Origin: Arthrobacter sp. D5-1
GTDB lineage: Bacteria > Actinomycetota > Actinomycetes > Actinomycetales > Micrococcaceae
Length of the DNA: 64,000 nt
Assembly: GCF_017357425.1 (NCBI RefSeq)
Contig: NZ_CP014571.1
Coordinates: 4,674,059 to 4,738,058, forward strand
Direction: 5' to 3'
Below are positions 32,743-41,291 of the stretch, one piece after another. Position 1 is the first letter of the stretch, and each line of letters opens with the position of its first letter. Both the position numbers and the translations under genes were made by a program. The notes below the pieces were generated by a model. The model had not been told where the DNA came from and ran no database searches. It saw only the letters and a program-made list of their open reading frames with translations.

Positions 32743-33111
32743 CTAGAAGTCGAAGAGGTCTCCAAGGAAGCCTTCTTTTTTCTTGCGCTTACGGCCGTAC
32801 CCATCGCGATCGTAGCCTTCGCGCCGATCGCCATCCCGTCGGTCGTAGTCGCGCCTGTCCCTGTCGTCATAGCGCGGCTGCTGCGGACGGGACTCAAACG
32901 GATTGTAGAGGGGCGGCGGCGCGACGGGGGGCTGGGACGGCGCGGCCGCAGGCCGGGCAGGGGCAGGGATGGTTTCTGCTGCGACGCGATCAATGATCTT
33001 GTCCAGCTCCCCACGGTCCAACCACACACCCCTGCATTGCGGGCAGTAGTCAATCTCCACGCCGCTTCGTTCGCTCATCACCAGGTCAATGGAATCCACA
33101 GGACACTTCAT
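32743..33111 (-). CDS. TFIIB-type zinc-ribbon protein
   Basis: 122 aa. Starts MKCPVDSIDLVMSERSGVEIDYCPQCRGVWLDRGELDKIID, the zf-TFIIB domain with a CP-x...C-PQC zinc site. A Pro/Ala linker follows, then a strongly charged tail of D/R/Y repeats ending KRKKKEGFLGDLFDF, where a hydrophobic end follows a basic block. The ATG at 33111 is chosen since the zinc ribbon begins there with GGGG upstream. Role unknown. Confidence 0.82.
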   Translation of the reverse strand: MKCPVDSIDLVMSERSGVEIDYCPQCRGVWLDRGELDKIIDRVAAETIPAPARPAAAPSQPPVAPPPLYNPFESRPQQPRYDDRDRRDYDRRDGDRREGYDRDGYGRKRKKKEGFLGDLFDF

Positions 33112-33202
33112 GGTTGCCCCAACGATCAGCCGCGTGAAAAAGTTCGGGCCAACCAAGGGGTGGGATTCACCAAGCACCCAGCACCACGTGCATACTGATC
33201 CG

Positions 33203-33685
33203 ATGGTTCATCCCGATGTCCTCCAAGCGCACCGGCTTATGAACCTCCTGGGGAAGACGTGCTCCCTCCCCGTTCCCGAGCCTGACAACTCTGAGTACGG
33301 CGCCGCAACGTCCACCTGTGGGCATGCAGTGATCCGTTTCAGGGTGGGCAAGGTTACGCCGACCAAGGTGGGACTCTTCGTTGCGGTGTGGCGGCGGTCA
33401 GCTGCCGGAGGTACGGAACCGTTCCCGGCCGACCACCCGGATGCCAACGACGCCGACACTTTGGTGATCTCCGTCCGGGAAGGGGAAAACACCGGTCACT
33501 TCGTCTTTCCCCGGTCCGCCGTGGTCACTCACGGCATCAGTTCCCTCAGCGGAAGAGGCGGGAAGCGCGGGTTCCGTGTCTATCCTCCGTGGTCCGTCAC
33601 TATCAACCCCCAGGCACGGAAGACCCAGGCGTGGCAGGTCGGGTACTTCCACTACTCCCCTGATGGCGGGCTACCGACCCGCTGA
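33203..33685 (+). CDS. MepB-like protein
   Basis: 160 aa. Contains the SEYGAATSTCGHAVIRFRVGKVTPTKVGLFVAVWRR core and HFVFPRSAVVTHGI, which fit the MepB family (a gene of unclear function first found beside the staphylococcal mepA efflux operon). ATG 33203 is taken since the domain follows shortly and an upstream in-frame ATG at 33089 would overlap the divergent zinc-ribbon start. The C-terminus overlaps the convergent reductase gene by 15 bp. Confidence 0.75.
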   Translation: MVHPDVLQAHRLMNLLGKTCSLPVPEPDNSEYGAATSTCGHAVIRFRVGKVTPTKVGLFVAVWRRSAAGGTEPFPADHPDANDADTLVISVREGENTGHFVFPRSAVVTHGISSLSGRGGKRGFRVYPPWSVTINPQARKTQAWQVGYFHYSPDGGLPTR

Positions 33686-34297
33686 AATACCTGCCAACAG
33701 CTGTTCGAACGGCAGTGATTCAAGGGCGTCGGGCTTGCGGTTCGGCTGCGGGCCGCTGAGCAACTGCACCAGTTCTCCCGCAGCGCGGTCCACGCGCGCC
33801 GAAAGGGGCGAGCCGCCGTCGTCGGTGTTTCCCCAGTCCTGGGGTCCCGCGAACACGCCCGTAGCGGCAATCCTGGTGCGCAAGTAGGTGAACAGTGGGC
33901 GCATAGCGTAATCGAGGACCATCTGGTGGCGATCGGTGCCGCCTGTGGCGCCGAGCAGAACAGCCTTGCCATCCAGCGACTTCGGGTCCAGCACGTCGAT
34001 GAACGACTTGAACAAACCACTGTAGGAGGCGCTGAAGACGGGGCTGACGGCGATGATGGCGTCGGAATCATCGACGCCGGCAATCACCTCAGCGAGGCGT
34101 GGCGCGGCATAGCCGGTGACGAAGTTGTTGGCGATATCCACGGCAAGGTCACGCAGTTCAACGGTGTCGATCTTCACGTCATACCCTGCAGCCCGCAACT
34201 GTCGCTCGGCGGAGGCGGCCAGCTGATCGGCCAGCAGGCGGCTCGACGACGGGACACCGAGTCCGGCGGAAAGGACGGTGATGCGGCGGGTTTCCAT
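33671..34297 (-). CDS. NADPH-dependent FMN reductase (CE1759 family)
   Basis: 208-aa flavodoxin-like enzyme that reduces FMN or quinones with NAD(P)H. Starts RRITVLSAGLGVPSSSRLLADQLA, the phosphate-binding loop; SDAIIAVSPVFSASYSGLFKSFIDVLD and GKAVLLGATGGTDRHQMVLDYAMRPLF contact the flavin. ATG 34297 has CAGGAGAA upstream; in-frame ATGs further 5' lack a site. Partners often include flavin-dependent monooxygenases, but none is adjacent. Confidence 0.87.
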   Translation of the reverse strand: METRRITVLSAGLGVPSSSRLLADQLAASAERQLRAAGYDVKIDTVELRDLAVDIANNFVTGYAAPRLAEVIAGVDDSDAIIAVSPVFSASYSGLFKSFIDVLDPKSLDGKAVLLGATGGTDRHQMVLDYAMRPLFTYLRTRIAATGVFAGPQDWGNTDDGGSPLSARVDRAAGELVQLLSGPQPNRKPDALESLPFEQLLAGISAGR

Positions 34298-34388
34298 GGC
34301 ATTCTCCTGTTGCTTGTTCATCCAGCTTACATGCGTTTGCATCTAAATCAATGAACAGGCGCATGCCCGAAACTATTCCCGGGAGGCC

Positions 34389-35348
34389 CTAGCCGCCCTC
34401 GATCCCCGTCAGGAACGCAACCGTGGCCGCCGTAATCTGCCCCTGGGCAACGTCGCGACCCACGCCGGGTTCGCCGTCGCCGGGCTGCGGCCCGTAGTCC
34501 CCGAAGAACGCATGGTTACCGCCCTGGACTTCCACAAAGGCGGCGTCACGGGGCAGCAGCTCGCGGGAGGCGTCGATCTTCCCAGGCGTACTGAGTCCGT
34601 CTTCGGAGCCCGAGATGGACAGGACCCTCAGCCCCGTGCGGTCGCACATGGAGTCCAGCGGGTAGGAGGCGTAGAGCAGCAGGCCGTCCACGTCCTGGTT
34701 GGACAGGGCAAATGAACCCGCGCTGACCCCGCCCAGCGAATGACCTCCAACAGTCCACGTGGAGATTTCCGGATGGGCAACCATGGCGCCACGGGCCTGG
34801 TTTCCGTCCAACAAGCTGAGATTGAGGGGCGTCTTGAGGATCACCACCAGGACCCCGGCATCCACTGCCGGCTTGAGGATGTCCACATACGCCCGAGCCT
34901 CTACGCGGGCGCCGGGGTAAAAGACGAGCCCCTTGGTGGCCGGCGCCCCTTCGGGCCTCATGACAATCGCCGTCAGCTCGTCAGCCACCGAGGCCTTGGG
35001 AGACGATCCCGTCGCTACGGCGCCCTGCTGGTAGGCGAAGGGATTCAGCCAAACGAGCATGGCCACCAAGGCCAGCACAGCCACGCGCCCGGCCCACGCG
35101 CCTGCAGCCCTTAGTGCCGAACGCTTGCGGGACGCGCGGCGGCGGCGCCACAGCAGAACAGCCCAAAGAAGTCCGACGACGACGGCAGTCACCAACAGCG
35201 CGGGCAGCAACGGGTGTCCGCGCAGGACAGCGGGATTCCCGAGCAACATCCACAGGGGCACCAAAACCAAGGCGCCAACACACAGGACAGAGGCCCAAAA
35301 GAGCGCCGGCCTGCGTGTGGCGGGTGGGACTTTAAGGGAGGTGGTCAT
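34389..35348 (-). CDS. Membrane-anchored alpha/beta hydrolase
   Basis: 319 aa. Three N-terminal membrane helices (about 15-110) precede an exported or membrane-facing alpha/beta hydrolase domain. The nucleophile elbow is GGHSLGG (TVGGHSLGGVSAG), the acid is probably in SGSEDGLS and the histidine in QGGNHAFFGDYG. The pattern fits the abhydrolase_5 group. Substrate unknown. Next to another exported hydrolase on the same strand. Confidence 0.82.
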   Translation of the reverse strand: MTTSLKVPPATRRPALFWASVLCVGALVLVPLWMLLGNPAVLRGHPLLPALLVTAVVVGLLWAVLLWRRRRASRKRSALRAAGAWAGRVAVLALVAMLVWLNPFAYQQGAVATGSSPKASVADELTAIVMRPEGAPATKGLVFYPGARVEARAYVDILKPAVDAGVLVVILKTPLNLSLLDGNQARGAMVAHPEISTWTVGGHSLGGVSAGSFALSNQDVDGLLLYASYPLDSMCDRTGLRVLSISGSEDGLSTPGKIDASRELLPRDAAFVEVQGGNHAFFGDYGPQPGDGEPGVGRDVAQGQITAATVAFLTGIEGG

Positions 35349-35404
35349 ACTCCAATAATAGTTCCATCATGGAGATACTTTGAACTTTTCCAGGAACCGG
35401 ACGA

Positions 35405-36484
35405 TCAGCGCCGCGGGGCGTGGGTGGACAGGAAAGCGAACGTCTTGTCCCGCGCCTCCCTCGCCTCATCGAAGTTCAGGTGGAACTGGTACTCATGCGG
35501 CAGCTCCGGCTCATGGGTGGCTGGCCAGAACAGCTCGGTCACCGGAACGCCGGCATCCTTGAGGCGGTTGCTGTAGGGCACGGACTGGAGCCATGTGAGC
35601 CCGTCACCGTTGCCCCCGCTGATGAACGTAGGCGGGAAGTCGTCGGTGACGAAGTCGATAGTGGACATGGTGGCCCCGGCGTAGGTCGCGGACCAGTCCT
35701 TGGTGCCTGTGTAGGCCCAAAGGGAGGTCTTGAACCCCCAGGCAACGATGCCGTTGAGGTCAGCCATGGCCCGGAGATCGTACACACCGCAATGGAGGAT
35801 GGTGGCGGCCAACTCCGACTTCTGGAGGGCAGGCTGGATCCCCATCAGATTGGCGTACTCGGGGTTTACGGTGAGCGTGGTCATCTGGCTGGCAAGCTGG
35901 GCCCCGGCAGAGTCACCGGCGAGCACAATGCGGCTGGTGTCCACATTCAGTTCGGCCGCATGGTCCTTGATGTAGGCGAGGGCGTCGTTGATGTCACGCA
36001 CGGCAGTGGGATAGGTGGCTTCGGGAGCGATCGGATAGCTCATGCCGATGGTGGTGTAACCCTCGGCGGCGATGATCTGGAGATACGGATTCACGTCGCG
36101 CTGCGCTCCGGAAATCCAGGCACCCCCATGAATCCACACCACGGTCGGCAGCGGCGCGGTGGTCCCTTCCGGGCTGAAAACATCAAAGGTGGACCCGGGC
36201 TTGTACACCACGCCGGCCTGGGATTGCAGAGGCGTATCCGGCACGTAAGGGGTCATCTCATCAATGGTCGCCTGCGCCCCACGCTCAAAAACACTGCGGA
36301 TCAGCATCGCGGACGGCCACGGGGTAGCCGACAGTGCCAGAAGGACGATCAGGACCAGCAGAATCGCAACGTCCAGCTTCTTCAGCCGCGATGACCGTAC
36401 CCGCGGAGGCCGCGAACGTGGTCCCGCTCCTGCTGATCGGCTCTCATCTGTACTTCTTTGGATCGATTCCAACGGTCCCATCAC
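35405..36484 (-). CDS. HSL-like alpha/beta hydrolase, membrane-anchored
   Basis: 359 aa. One hydrophobic helix near residue 35 (VAILLVLIVLLALSATPW) after a basic N-terminus, so probably anchored with the enzyme outside. HGGAW (VVWIHGGAWISG) is the hormone-sensitive-lipase-type oxyanion motif, the nucleophile is in LAGDSAGAQ, the acid probably in SGGNGDGLTW and the histidine in PATHEPELPHEYQF. ATG 36484 chosen for GGGGGAG upstream. An esterase of small acyl esters is likely. Confidence 0.85.
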   Translation of the reverse strand: MMGPLESIQRSTDESRSAGAGPRSRPPRVRSSRLKKLDVAILLVLIVLLALSATPWPSAMLIRSVFERGAQATIDEMTPYVPDTPLQSQAGVVYKPGSTFDVFSPEGTTAPLPTVVWIHGGAWISGAQRDVNPYLQIIAAEGYTTIGMSYPIAPEATYPTAVRDINDALAYIKDHAAELNVDTSRIVLAGDSAGAQLASQMTTLTVNPEYANLMGIQPALQKSELAATILHCGVYDLRAMADLNGIVAWGFKTSLWAYTGTKDWSATYAGATMSTIDFVTDDFPPTFISGGNGDGLTWLQSVPYSNRLKDAGVPVTELFWPATHEPELPHEYQFHLNFDEAREARDKTFAFLSTHAPRR

Positions 36485-36544
36485 ACACTCCCCCGGTCGG
36501 TGCACCTGTGGACCATGCTAAGGCCGCCGCGGCGTTTGCCGACG

Positions 36545-37057
36545 TCAGCCCTGCGGCCGTGCCGCCGACAGCAGCACTCCTTCGCCGCCGTCGAACGCTA
36601 CGGTGTGAAAACGGGCGCCCCGCGCGGCCTCCCAAAATCCCCATCTTCGGTGCAACGCCAGAGACGCCTCATTGCGCGCATTGACCACATACCAGGCGAA
36701 CTCCGCCCGCTCCCACATCCAGTGGAGACGGGCCTCAGTCAGCTGCGCCGCCAGGCCCATCCGCCGGAATTCAGGCCGCACGGTGACGCCCCCCAGGTAA
36801 TGCCCGGCCGGCGCGGGGCCGTCCGCGTAGTCCCAGTAATGCGTTTTCGCCCAACCCACGACGCCGGACCCACCTTCCGCGGTGGTGTCATCACGCGCTT
36901 CGGCCACCACGACGAGACGGGTGGGGTCGGCGACCGCGGCGAGGATGCCATCAGCAAATCGCTCAGTCTCACTGAGAGATGTCCGCCCAGCTGCGATGTC
37001 CGCGGCGAGGATGCCATGTACATCGGCTGGGCGGGCTGTCCGGATAGTGAAGTACAC
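36545..37057 (-). CDS. GNAT family N-acetyltransferase
   Basis: 170 aa. GTG start. Core GHYLGGVTVRPEFRRMGLAAQLTEARLHW with the acetyl-CoA loop R-R-x-G-x-A, and NARNEASLALHRRWGFWEAARGARF with the family's Ala-Leu-x-x-x-x-GF end. TAGACT lies 6 nt before the GTG and no Shine-Dalgarno is seen. Divergent from the CoA-transferase gene. Substrate unknown. Confidence 0.87.
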   Translation of the reverse strand: MYFTIRTARPADVHGILAADIAAGRTSLSETERFADGILAAVADPTRLVVVAEARDDTTAEGGSGVVGWAKTHYWDYADGPAPAGHYLGGVTVRPEFRRMGLAAQLTEARLHWMWERAEFAWYVVNARNEASLALHRRWGFWEAARGARFHTVAFDGGEGVLLSAARPQG

Positions 37058-37063
37058 CGGCTT

Positions 37064-37069
37064 AGTCTA
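37064..37069 (-). promoter_or_regulatory. -10 box TAGACT of the GNAT gene
   Basis: Minus-strand TAGACT, 6 nt before GTG 37057. Confidence 0.5.
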
Positions 37070-37088
37070 TTTGAGCAAAAGACTTTCA

Positions 37089-37114
37089 TTATGAGTTGCA
37101 GCCCATAATATGGG
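37089..37114. promoter_or_regulatory. Overlapping inverted repeats before the CoA-transferase gene
   Basis: CCCATAATATGGG (37102-37114) is a perfect 6-1-6 palindrome. ATTATG (37089-37094) with CATAAT (37104-37109) forms a second, overlapping inverted repeat. Both lie within 55 bp of the start, a good position for a repressor such as a GntR or IclR protein. Confidence 0.55.
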
Positions 37115-37143
37115 ATAGGCGACGCCCCGCACTAAGGAAGCCC

Positions 37144-38394
37144 ATGACACATCACACCATCGCCCCACTGGACGGCGTCCGGGTCCTGGAACTCGGCAAC
37201 TACATTGCCGCACCCACGGCAGGCAGGCTGCTGGCCGACTTCGGAGCCGAGGTCATCAAGGTGGAGCGGCCCGGCACCGGCGACGAGCTGCGTAACTGGC
37301 GCCTGCACAAGGGCACCACGTCCATGCTCTACCGCACACTGAACCGCAACAAGAAGTCCGTGGTCCTGGATCTCCGCACCGACGCGGGCAAGCAGGCCGT
37401 GCTGGAGCTGGTGGCCAAGTGCGACATTCTCCTGGAAAACTTCCGGCCCGGCACCTTGGAAAAGTGGGGCCTGGGACCGGAGGTCCTCAACCAGGCCAAC
37501 CCGAAGCTGATCGTCACGCGCGTTTCTGCCTTCGGGCAGACGGGGCCGCTGTCCGAGCGGCCCGGTTTTGCCGCCGTCGCCGAAGCGTACGGCGGGTTCC
37601 GCAACCTGGTGGGCGACCCGGACCGCGCTCCCGTTCGTGTTGGTGTCTCGATCGGCGACTCGATCGCGGGCCTGTACGCCGCCTTCGGCTCCGTGATGAG
37701 CCTGTACCAGCGTGAAGCACGACGCCGGGACTCGGCCGGTGGCGTTCCGCTCACCGAGCGCATCATCGACGTTGCGCTGAATGAGGCAATGTTCTCGATG
37801 ATGGAATCGTTGATCCCTGACTATCAGGCTTACGGCGTGGACCGTCAGCGTGTGGGCGGCCGGATGGAGGGCATTGCTCCCTCCAACGCGTACGTGTGCA
37901 AGGACGGCGCGAGCATTGTGGTGGCAGGCAACGGTGACTCCATTTTTCAGCGGTATATGCAGACCATCGGTCGCCCTGATCTCGCCGAAGACCCTTCGCT
38001 GCAAACAAATGCCGGGCGCTGGGCCCAGCGAGAGGAGCTTGACCAGGCCATCGGCGAGTGGGCAGCTGCGCTTTCCGGTGCTGAGGCGCTGGCGGCCCTC
38101 GAGGCCGCAGGAGTTCCGGCCGGACCGATCTATACCGCCGCGGACATCAGCACGGATACCCAGTATGCGGCCCGCAACATGATCCAGAAGTTCGACGTGT
38201 CCACCGGCGAGGAAATTCTTCCGGGGGTGGGCTTCCCGGGCATCGTTCCGGTGATCGGGGACCAGTCCCTGCCCATCAGAAACCTCGGCCCGGACCTGGG
38301 CGAAAACACACAGGAAATCCTTGGCGGATTCCTGAAAATGGATGCCGCGCAGATCAGTGCGGCCTCCGGCCGCGAGGAGGCCCTCCGACCATGA
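37144..38394 (+). CDS. CaiB/BaiF family CoA-transferase (class III)
   Basis: 416 aa. Moves CoA between a donor acyl-CoA and a carboxylic acid. Cues are PLDGVRVLELGNYIAAPTAGRLLADFGAEVIKVE, and the catalytic Asp in SIGDSIAGLYAAFG near residue 180. The ATG at 37144 has AAGGAAG; an in-frame ATG at 37096 lacks one. The next gene, an HMG-CoA-lyase-like enzyme, overlaps it as ATGA. Together they suggest activation of a 3-hydroxy-3-methyl acid (such as hydroxymethylglutarate or citramalate) and its cleavage. Confidence 0.92.
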   Translation: MTHHTIAPLDGVRVLELGNYIAAPTAGRLLADFGAEVIKVERPGTGDELRNWRLHKGTTSMLYRTLNRNKKSVVLDLRTDAGKQAVLELVAKCDILLENFRPGTLEKWGLGPEVLNQANPKLIVTRVSAFGQTGPLSERPGFAAVAEAYGGFRNLVGDPDRAPVRVGVSIGDSIAGLYAAFGSVMSLYQREARRRDSAGGVPLTERIIDVALNEAMFSMMESLIPDYQAYGVDRQRVGGRMEGIAPSNAYVCKDGASIVVAGNGDSIFQRYMQTIGRPDLAEDPSLQTNAGRWAQREELDQAIGEWAAALSGAEALAALEAAGVPAGPIYTAADISTDTQYAARNMIQKFDVSTGEEILPGVGFPGIVPVIGDQSLPIRNLGPDLGENTQEILGGFLKMDAAQISAASGREEALRP

Positions 38395-39341
38395 ACAACT
38401 TCGAAAGCCCCCTGGCCACCACGCTGGGCAACGCCATTCTTCGGGACGTCACGCTGCGCGACGGGCTCCAGCTTACCGGGAAGATCCTGCCCACCGAACG
38501 GAAGATCGAGACGGTGCGGGAACTGCTGCGGCTGGGAGTGCCCGCCATTGAGCTGGGTTCCATGGCCCGCGCAGATTTGGTCCCCACCATGGCCAACACA
38601 CTTGACGTGGTCCGGGCCCTCACCCCCGAGGAACTGGAGAAGTGCTGGATCTGGGTGGCCACCCCCGGTCACGTCGCGAAAGCATCAGCCGCCGGAGCAA
38701 GGAACTTCCAGTACTGCTTGTCGGCCTCCGACTCGCACAACAAGGCCAATATTGGGCGGACCACTGATGAGAGCTTGGCCGCACTTCCCGAAGCCGTTGA
38801 GTACGCGCGGGCGGTGGCTGGCCAGATCCAACTGTGCATTGCCACCTCCTTCACCTGCCCGTTCGAGGGTTACGTTCCCGAAGAGCGCGTTCTCTCCATC
38901 GCCAATGATCCGCGGGCTGAAGGCACCACGGACATAGTCATCTGCGACACCTTGGGGCAAGCCGTGCCCGCGCAGGTCTCCCGGCTCATCACCCGGGTTC
39001 GGGACGAGTCACCTGCACGCAGGATCGTCTATCACGGCCACGACACCTGGGGCTTGGGTGTAGCAAACACGCTTGCCGCTCTTCAGGCCGGAGCCGCCAT
39101 GGTGGACGGCGCCCTTGGTGGACTGGGCGGCTGCCCTTTCGCACCCGGCGCCAGTGGCAATACGTCCAGTGAAGACATTCTCTTTGCGACCCGCCCTGAG
39201 TGGTTGGGTCCGGACGTCTTCGGGGAACTTGTGGTGCTTTCGGAGAAACTCCTGGCCGAGTTGGGTGAACCGAACCGCTCCAAGGCAGCCCAGGGAGCGC
39301 GGTCCAAGGCTGAGGCTTTTGACTGGGTCAGGCCAGCCTAG
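38391..39341 (+). CDS. Hydroxymethylglutaryl-CoA lyase-like aldolase
   Basis: 316-aa TIM barrel of the HMGL/DRE family. DVTLRDGLQ gives the metal-binding Asp and Arg, and GHDTWGLGVAN holds the two-His region. The catalytic cysteine loop reads GLGGCPFAPGASGN. It would split HMG-CoA to acetoacetate and acetyl-CoA, or a related acyl-CoA. Translationally coupled to the CoA-transferase. The terminal codons overlap the SRPBCC stop by 4 bp. Confidence 0.9.
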   Translation: MNNFESPLATTLGNAILRDVTLRDGLQLTGKILPTERKIETVRELLRLGVPAIELGSMARADLVPTMANTLDVVRALTPEELEKCWIWVATPGHVAKASAAGARNFQYCLSASDSHNKANIGRTTDESLAALPEAVEYARAVAGQIQLCIATSFTCPFEGYVPEERVLSIANDPRAEGTTDIVICDTLGQAVPAQVSRLITRVRDESPARRIVYHGHDTWGLGVANTLAALQAGAAMVDGALGGLGGCPFAPGASGNTSSEDILFATRPEWLGPDVFGELVVLSEKLLAELGEPNRSKAAQGARSKAEAFDWVRPA

Positions 39342-39787
39342 CTCTTCTTGCCCGCTCCGCCCGCAGCCATAAGTTCCAGACGCTTGAGCGTCTCGCGGTT
39401 CCGCACTCCTATCACGGGGTCCCGCAGTGCCTTGGGTATCAATTTTCCCGGGCCGCGGACGGCGTCTTCTGCAATGGACACCCGGCACTGGGAACCGCCA
39501 AGGTCTTCCAAGGTGATCAGGATTCTGGCTTCGCCCAGAGGCCATCCTCTCGCGAGGATTTCCAGCTTTCTGCCAGGTTCCACAGCAGTGACCCTGCTGC
39601 TGTCATCGATGAGGAAGGGCCAAGACCCAACGGAATGATGCAGCTTGGAACCCACCTGCGGCCACTGATCGTCGACGGCGCGGATCCGTGAAGCACCCAC
39701 CACCCAGCCGGGATAGAGCCACCCGTCCTCGATGACGTCCCAGACGTCGGCGGCGGGGGATCTGAACAACTGCGTCACGGTGGACAT
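39338..39787 (-). CDS. SRPBCC family protein (polyketide-cyclase-like)
   Basis: 149 aa helix-grip fold. Starts VTQLFRSPAADVWDVIEDGWLYPGWVVGASRIRAVDDQWPQVGSKLHHSVG, the START-like beginning with a W-W pair, and ends with a long helix (VIGVRNRETLKRLELMA). ATG after GAAAGGG. The fold binds a hydrophobic ligand; the ligand is not known. Convergent with the HMGL gene. Confidence 0.85.
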   Translation of the reverse strand: MSTVTQLFRSPAADVWDVIEDGWLYPGWVVGASRIRAVDDQWPQVGSKLHHSVGSWPFLIDDSSRVTAVEPGRKLEILARGWPLGEARILITLEDLGGSQCRVSIAEDAVRGPGKLIPKALRDPVIGVRNRETLKRLELMAAGGAGKKS

Positions 39788-39872
39788 GTGGACCCTTTCT
39801 CAGCAGATACGGCCACGGCAATGACACTAAGCTAAGCATGCTTATGGATTGGCCGCCATAGGCCGCTCCCGG

Positions 39873-40166
39873 TCACGGCTGTGGCTTGCTGGCCTTGCCG
39901 TCCAGCCAGAGCATGTCCGACTCGTCCCGGTGCGTGCCGTCCGAACCCACATGCTTGCTGTCGATCTGTGGGCCCTTCTTAATGACGTGTACCAGCGCCA
40001 TTCCATGGCCGCGGCCAAGATCATAATCAGCCTTGAGCCATTCGAGGATGGTCCCGGCCTTCACCGAAGGGTCACTGAATCCCTTGGATTCGGCGATTTC
40101 AACGAGCTTCCTCGGAGTGAGGCCGGTCTTGTCTTCAATGGCGTCGAGATAAGCCTGGAATGACAT
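39873..40166 (-). CDS. DUF4287 family protein
   Basis: 97 aa. MSFQAYLDAIEDKTGLTPRKLVEIA and GTILEWLKADYDLGRGHGMALVHVIKKG are the DUF4287 core. Cytoplasmic, no known activity. It is a single gene with short flanking spacers. Confidence 0.85.
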   Translation of the reverse strand: MSFQAYLDAIEDKTGLTPRKLVEIAESKGFSDPSVKAGTILEWLKADYDLGRGHGMALVHVIKKGPQIDSKHVGSDGTHRDESDMLWLDGKASKPQP

Positions 40167-40364
40167 CGGCGTGGCCTTTCGTTCTAGATTTCAGGGACAT
40201 TACTGCGAAGTCTGCGTGAGCCATAGCGTACCGCCACCAGGGCGTACCGAAATCCCAGCGCGGCCGGATCCATAAGAACCCGCCGTCCACGAATCAGAGC
40301 CAGACCAATTCAGCGGCGGACCCCGCGGTTCCGGCGAGGGTACCGCGCTGCTTGGCGGCGCCCC

Positions 40365-40370
40365 TACACT
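40365..40370 (+). promoter_or_regulatory. -10 box TACACT of the 40377 gene
   Basis: TACACT, 6 nt before the ATG; no Shine-Dalgarno. The rest of 40200-40364 shows nothing I can name. Confidence 0.55.
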
Positions 40371-40376
40371 GATCGC

Positions 40377-41285
40377 ATGATGAGCCGAGGGTGGCGTTCC
40401 CTTGCGGCGGGTCTGGGCTTCGCCGCGACACTGCCGCTTGTGGGCGCGTGCGACTCCGGCGGAACTGGTGGCGGCGGCTCCGTTTCGGAACCCTCCAGCG
40501 GAAGCCCAGGACCCATCTACGTTGAGGTCAACCAGTCTCGGGACCAATACGGCAAGCAGGCCATCATGCTGCAGCTCACCAACACCACGGACGCTCCCCT
40601 GACGGTGACCGCCGCCCGGCTGCGATCCACGCTTTTTGACGGTGACATTTCCTGGGAACCATTGGAAGGCAGCTTGGAGCTGCCGCCGCGTCAGCCCAAA
40701 AGCCTTCCTGCTGCTTTGCCGGGGGCCGCCTGCGAAGCATCCGGCACAGCGTCACCGGAACTCAACGCCAGGATCACCTACGCAGCAACGGGCAAAGAAC
40801 CTGTGGACGGGATCACCGAGGCTTCCGATCCCTTCAACGTCCTCGCCAGAAACGCCGGCGAACTGTGCCTCGCAGCAGAAGCTGCCGCCGTCGCCTCAAT
40901 GGTCCTGGACCCCGCACTTGAGGTGGCAGCGGACGGCCGCACCGCCGTCGTGCGCCTTGTCATGACGCCGGCCACGCCGGGTGGATCCGCGAAAAGCCTC
41001 ACCATTGAATCGATCGACGGAACCACCCTTCTGGCGGAGACACCCTCTGATCCCTGGCCGCGGAACGTCACCATCGCACCCGGTGACGCCACACGCGTTT
41101 TGGCCTTGCACATGAGACCTGCGCGCTGCGACCCACATGCCGTCGCCGAGGACAAGGTGGGGACACTCTTGCCATTAAGGGTCACAGTGGGTGAACGTCA
41201 GGGGTTGGTGAAGATCGCGGCGTCCAATGAACTCCGTGGCCGGATCTACGACTTCGTCACCGTCGCATGCGCCACTGCGGGCTAA
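40377..41285 (+). CDS. Hypothetical exported lipoprotein-like protein
   Basis: 302 aa. MMSRGWRSLAAGLGFAATLPLVGAC is a signal sequence with a lipobox-like VGAC, then a Gly/Ser-rich linker. The body is beta-rich (VEVNQSRDQYGKQAIMLQLTNTTDAPLTVTAARL), like an immunoglobulin-type extracellular domain, and contains two similar halves each with a Cys (GAACEASG and ARCDPHA). No named family recognised. Monocistronic between short spacers. Confidence 0.75.
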   Translation: MMSRGWRSLAAGLGFAATLPLVGACDSGGTGGGGSVSEPSSGSPGPIYVEVNQSRDQYGKQAIMLQLTNTTDAPLTVTAARLRSTLFDGDISWEPLEGSLELPPRQPKSLPAALPGAACEASGTASPELNARITYAATGKEPVDGITEASDPFNVLARNAGELCLAAEAAAVASMVLDPALEVAADGRTAVVRLVMTPATPGGSAKSLTIESIDGTTLLAETPSDPWPRNVTIAPGDATRVLALHMRPARCDPHAVAEDKVGTLLPLRVTVGERQGLVKIAASNELRGRIYDFVTVACATAG

Positions 41286-41291
41286 GCGTGC

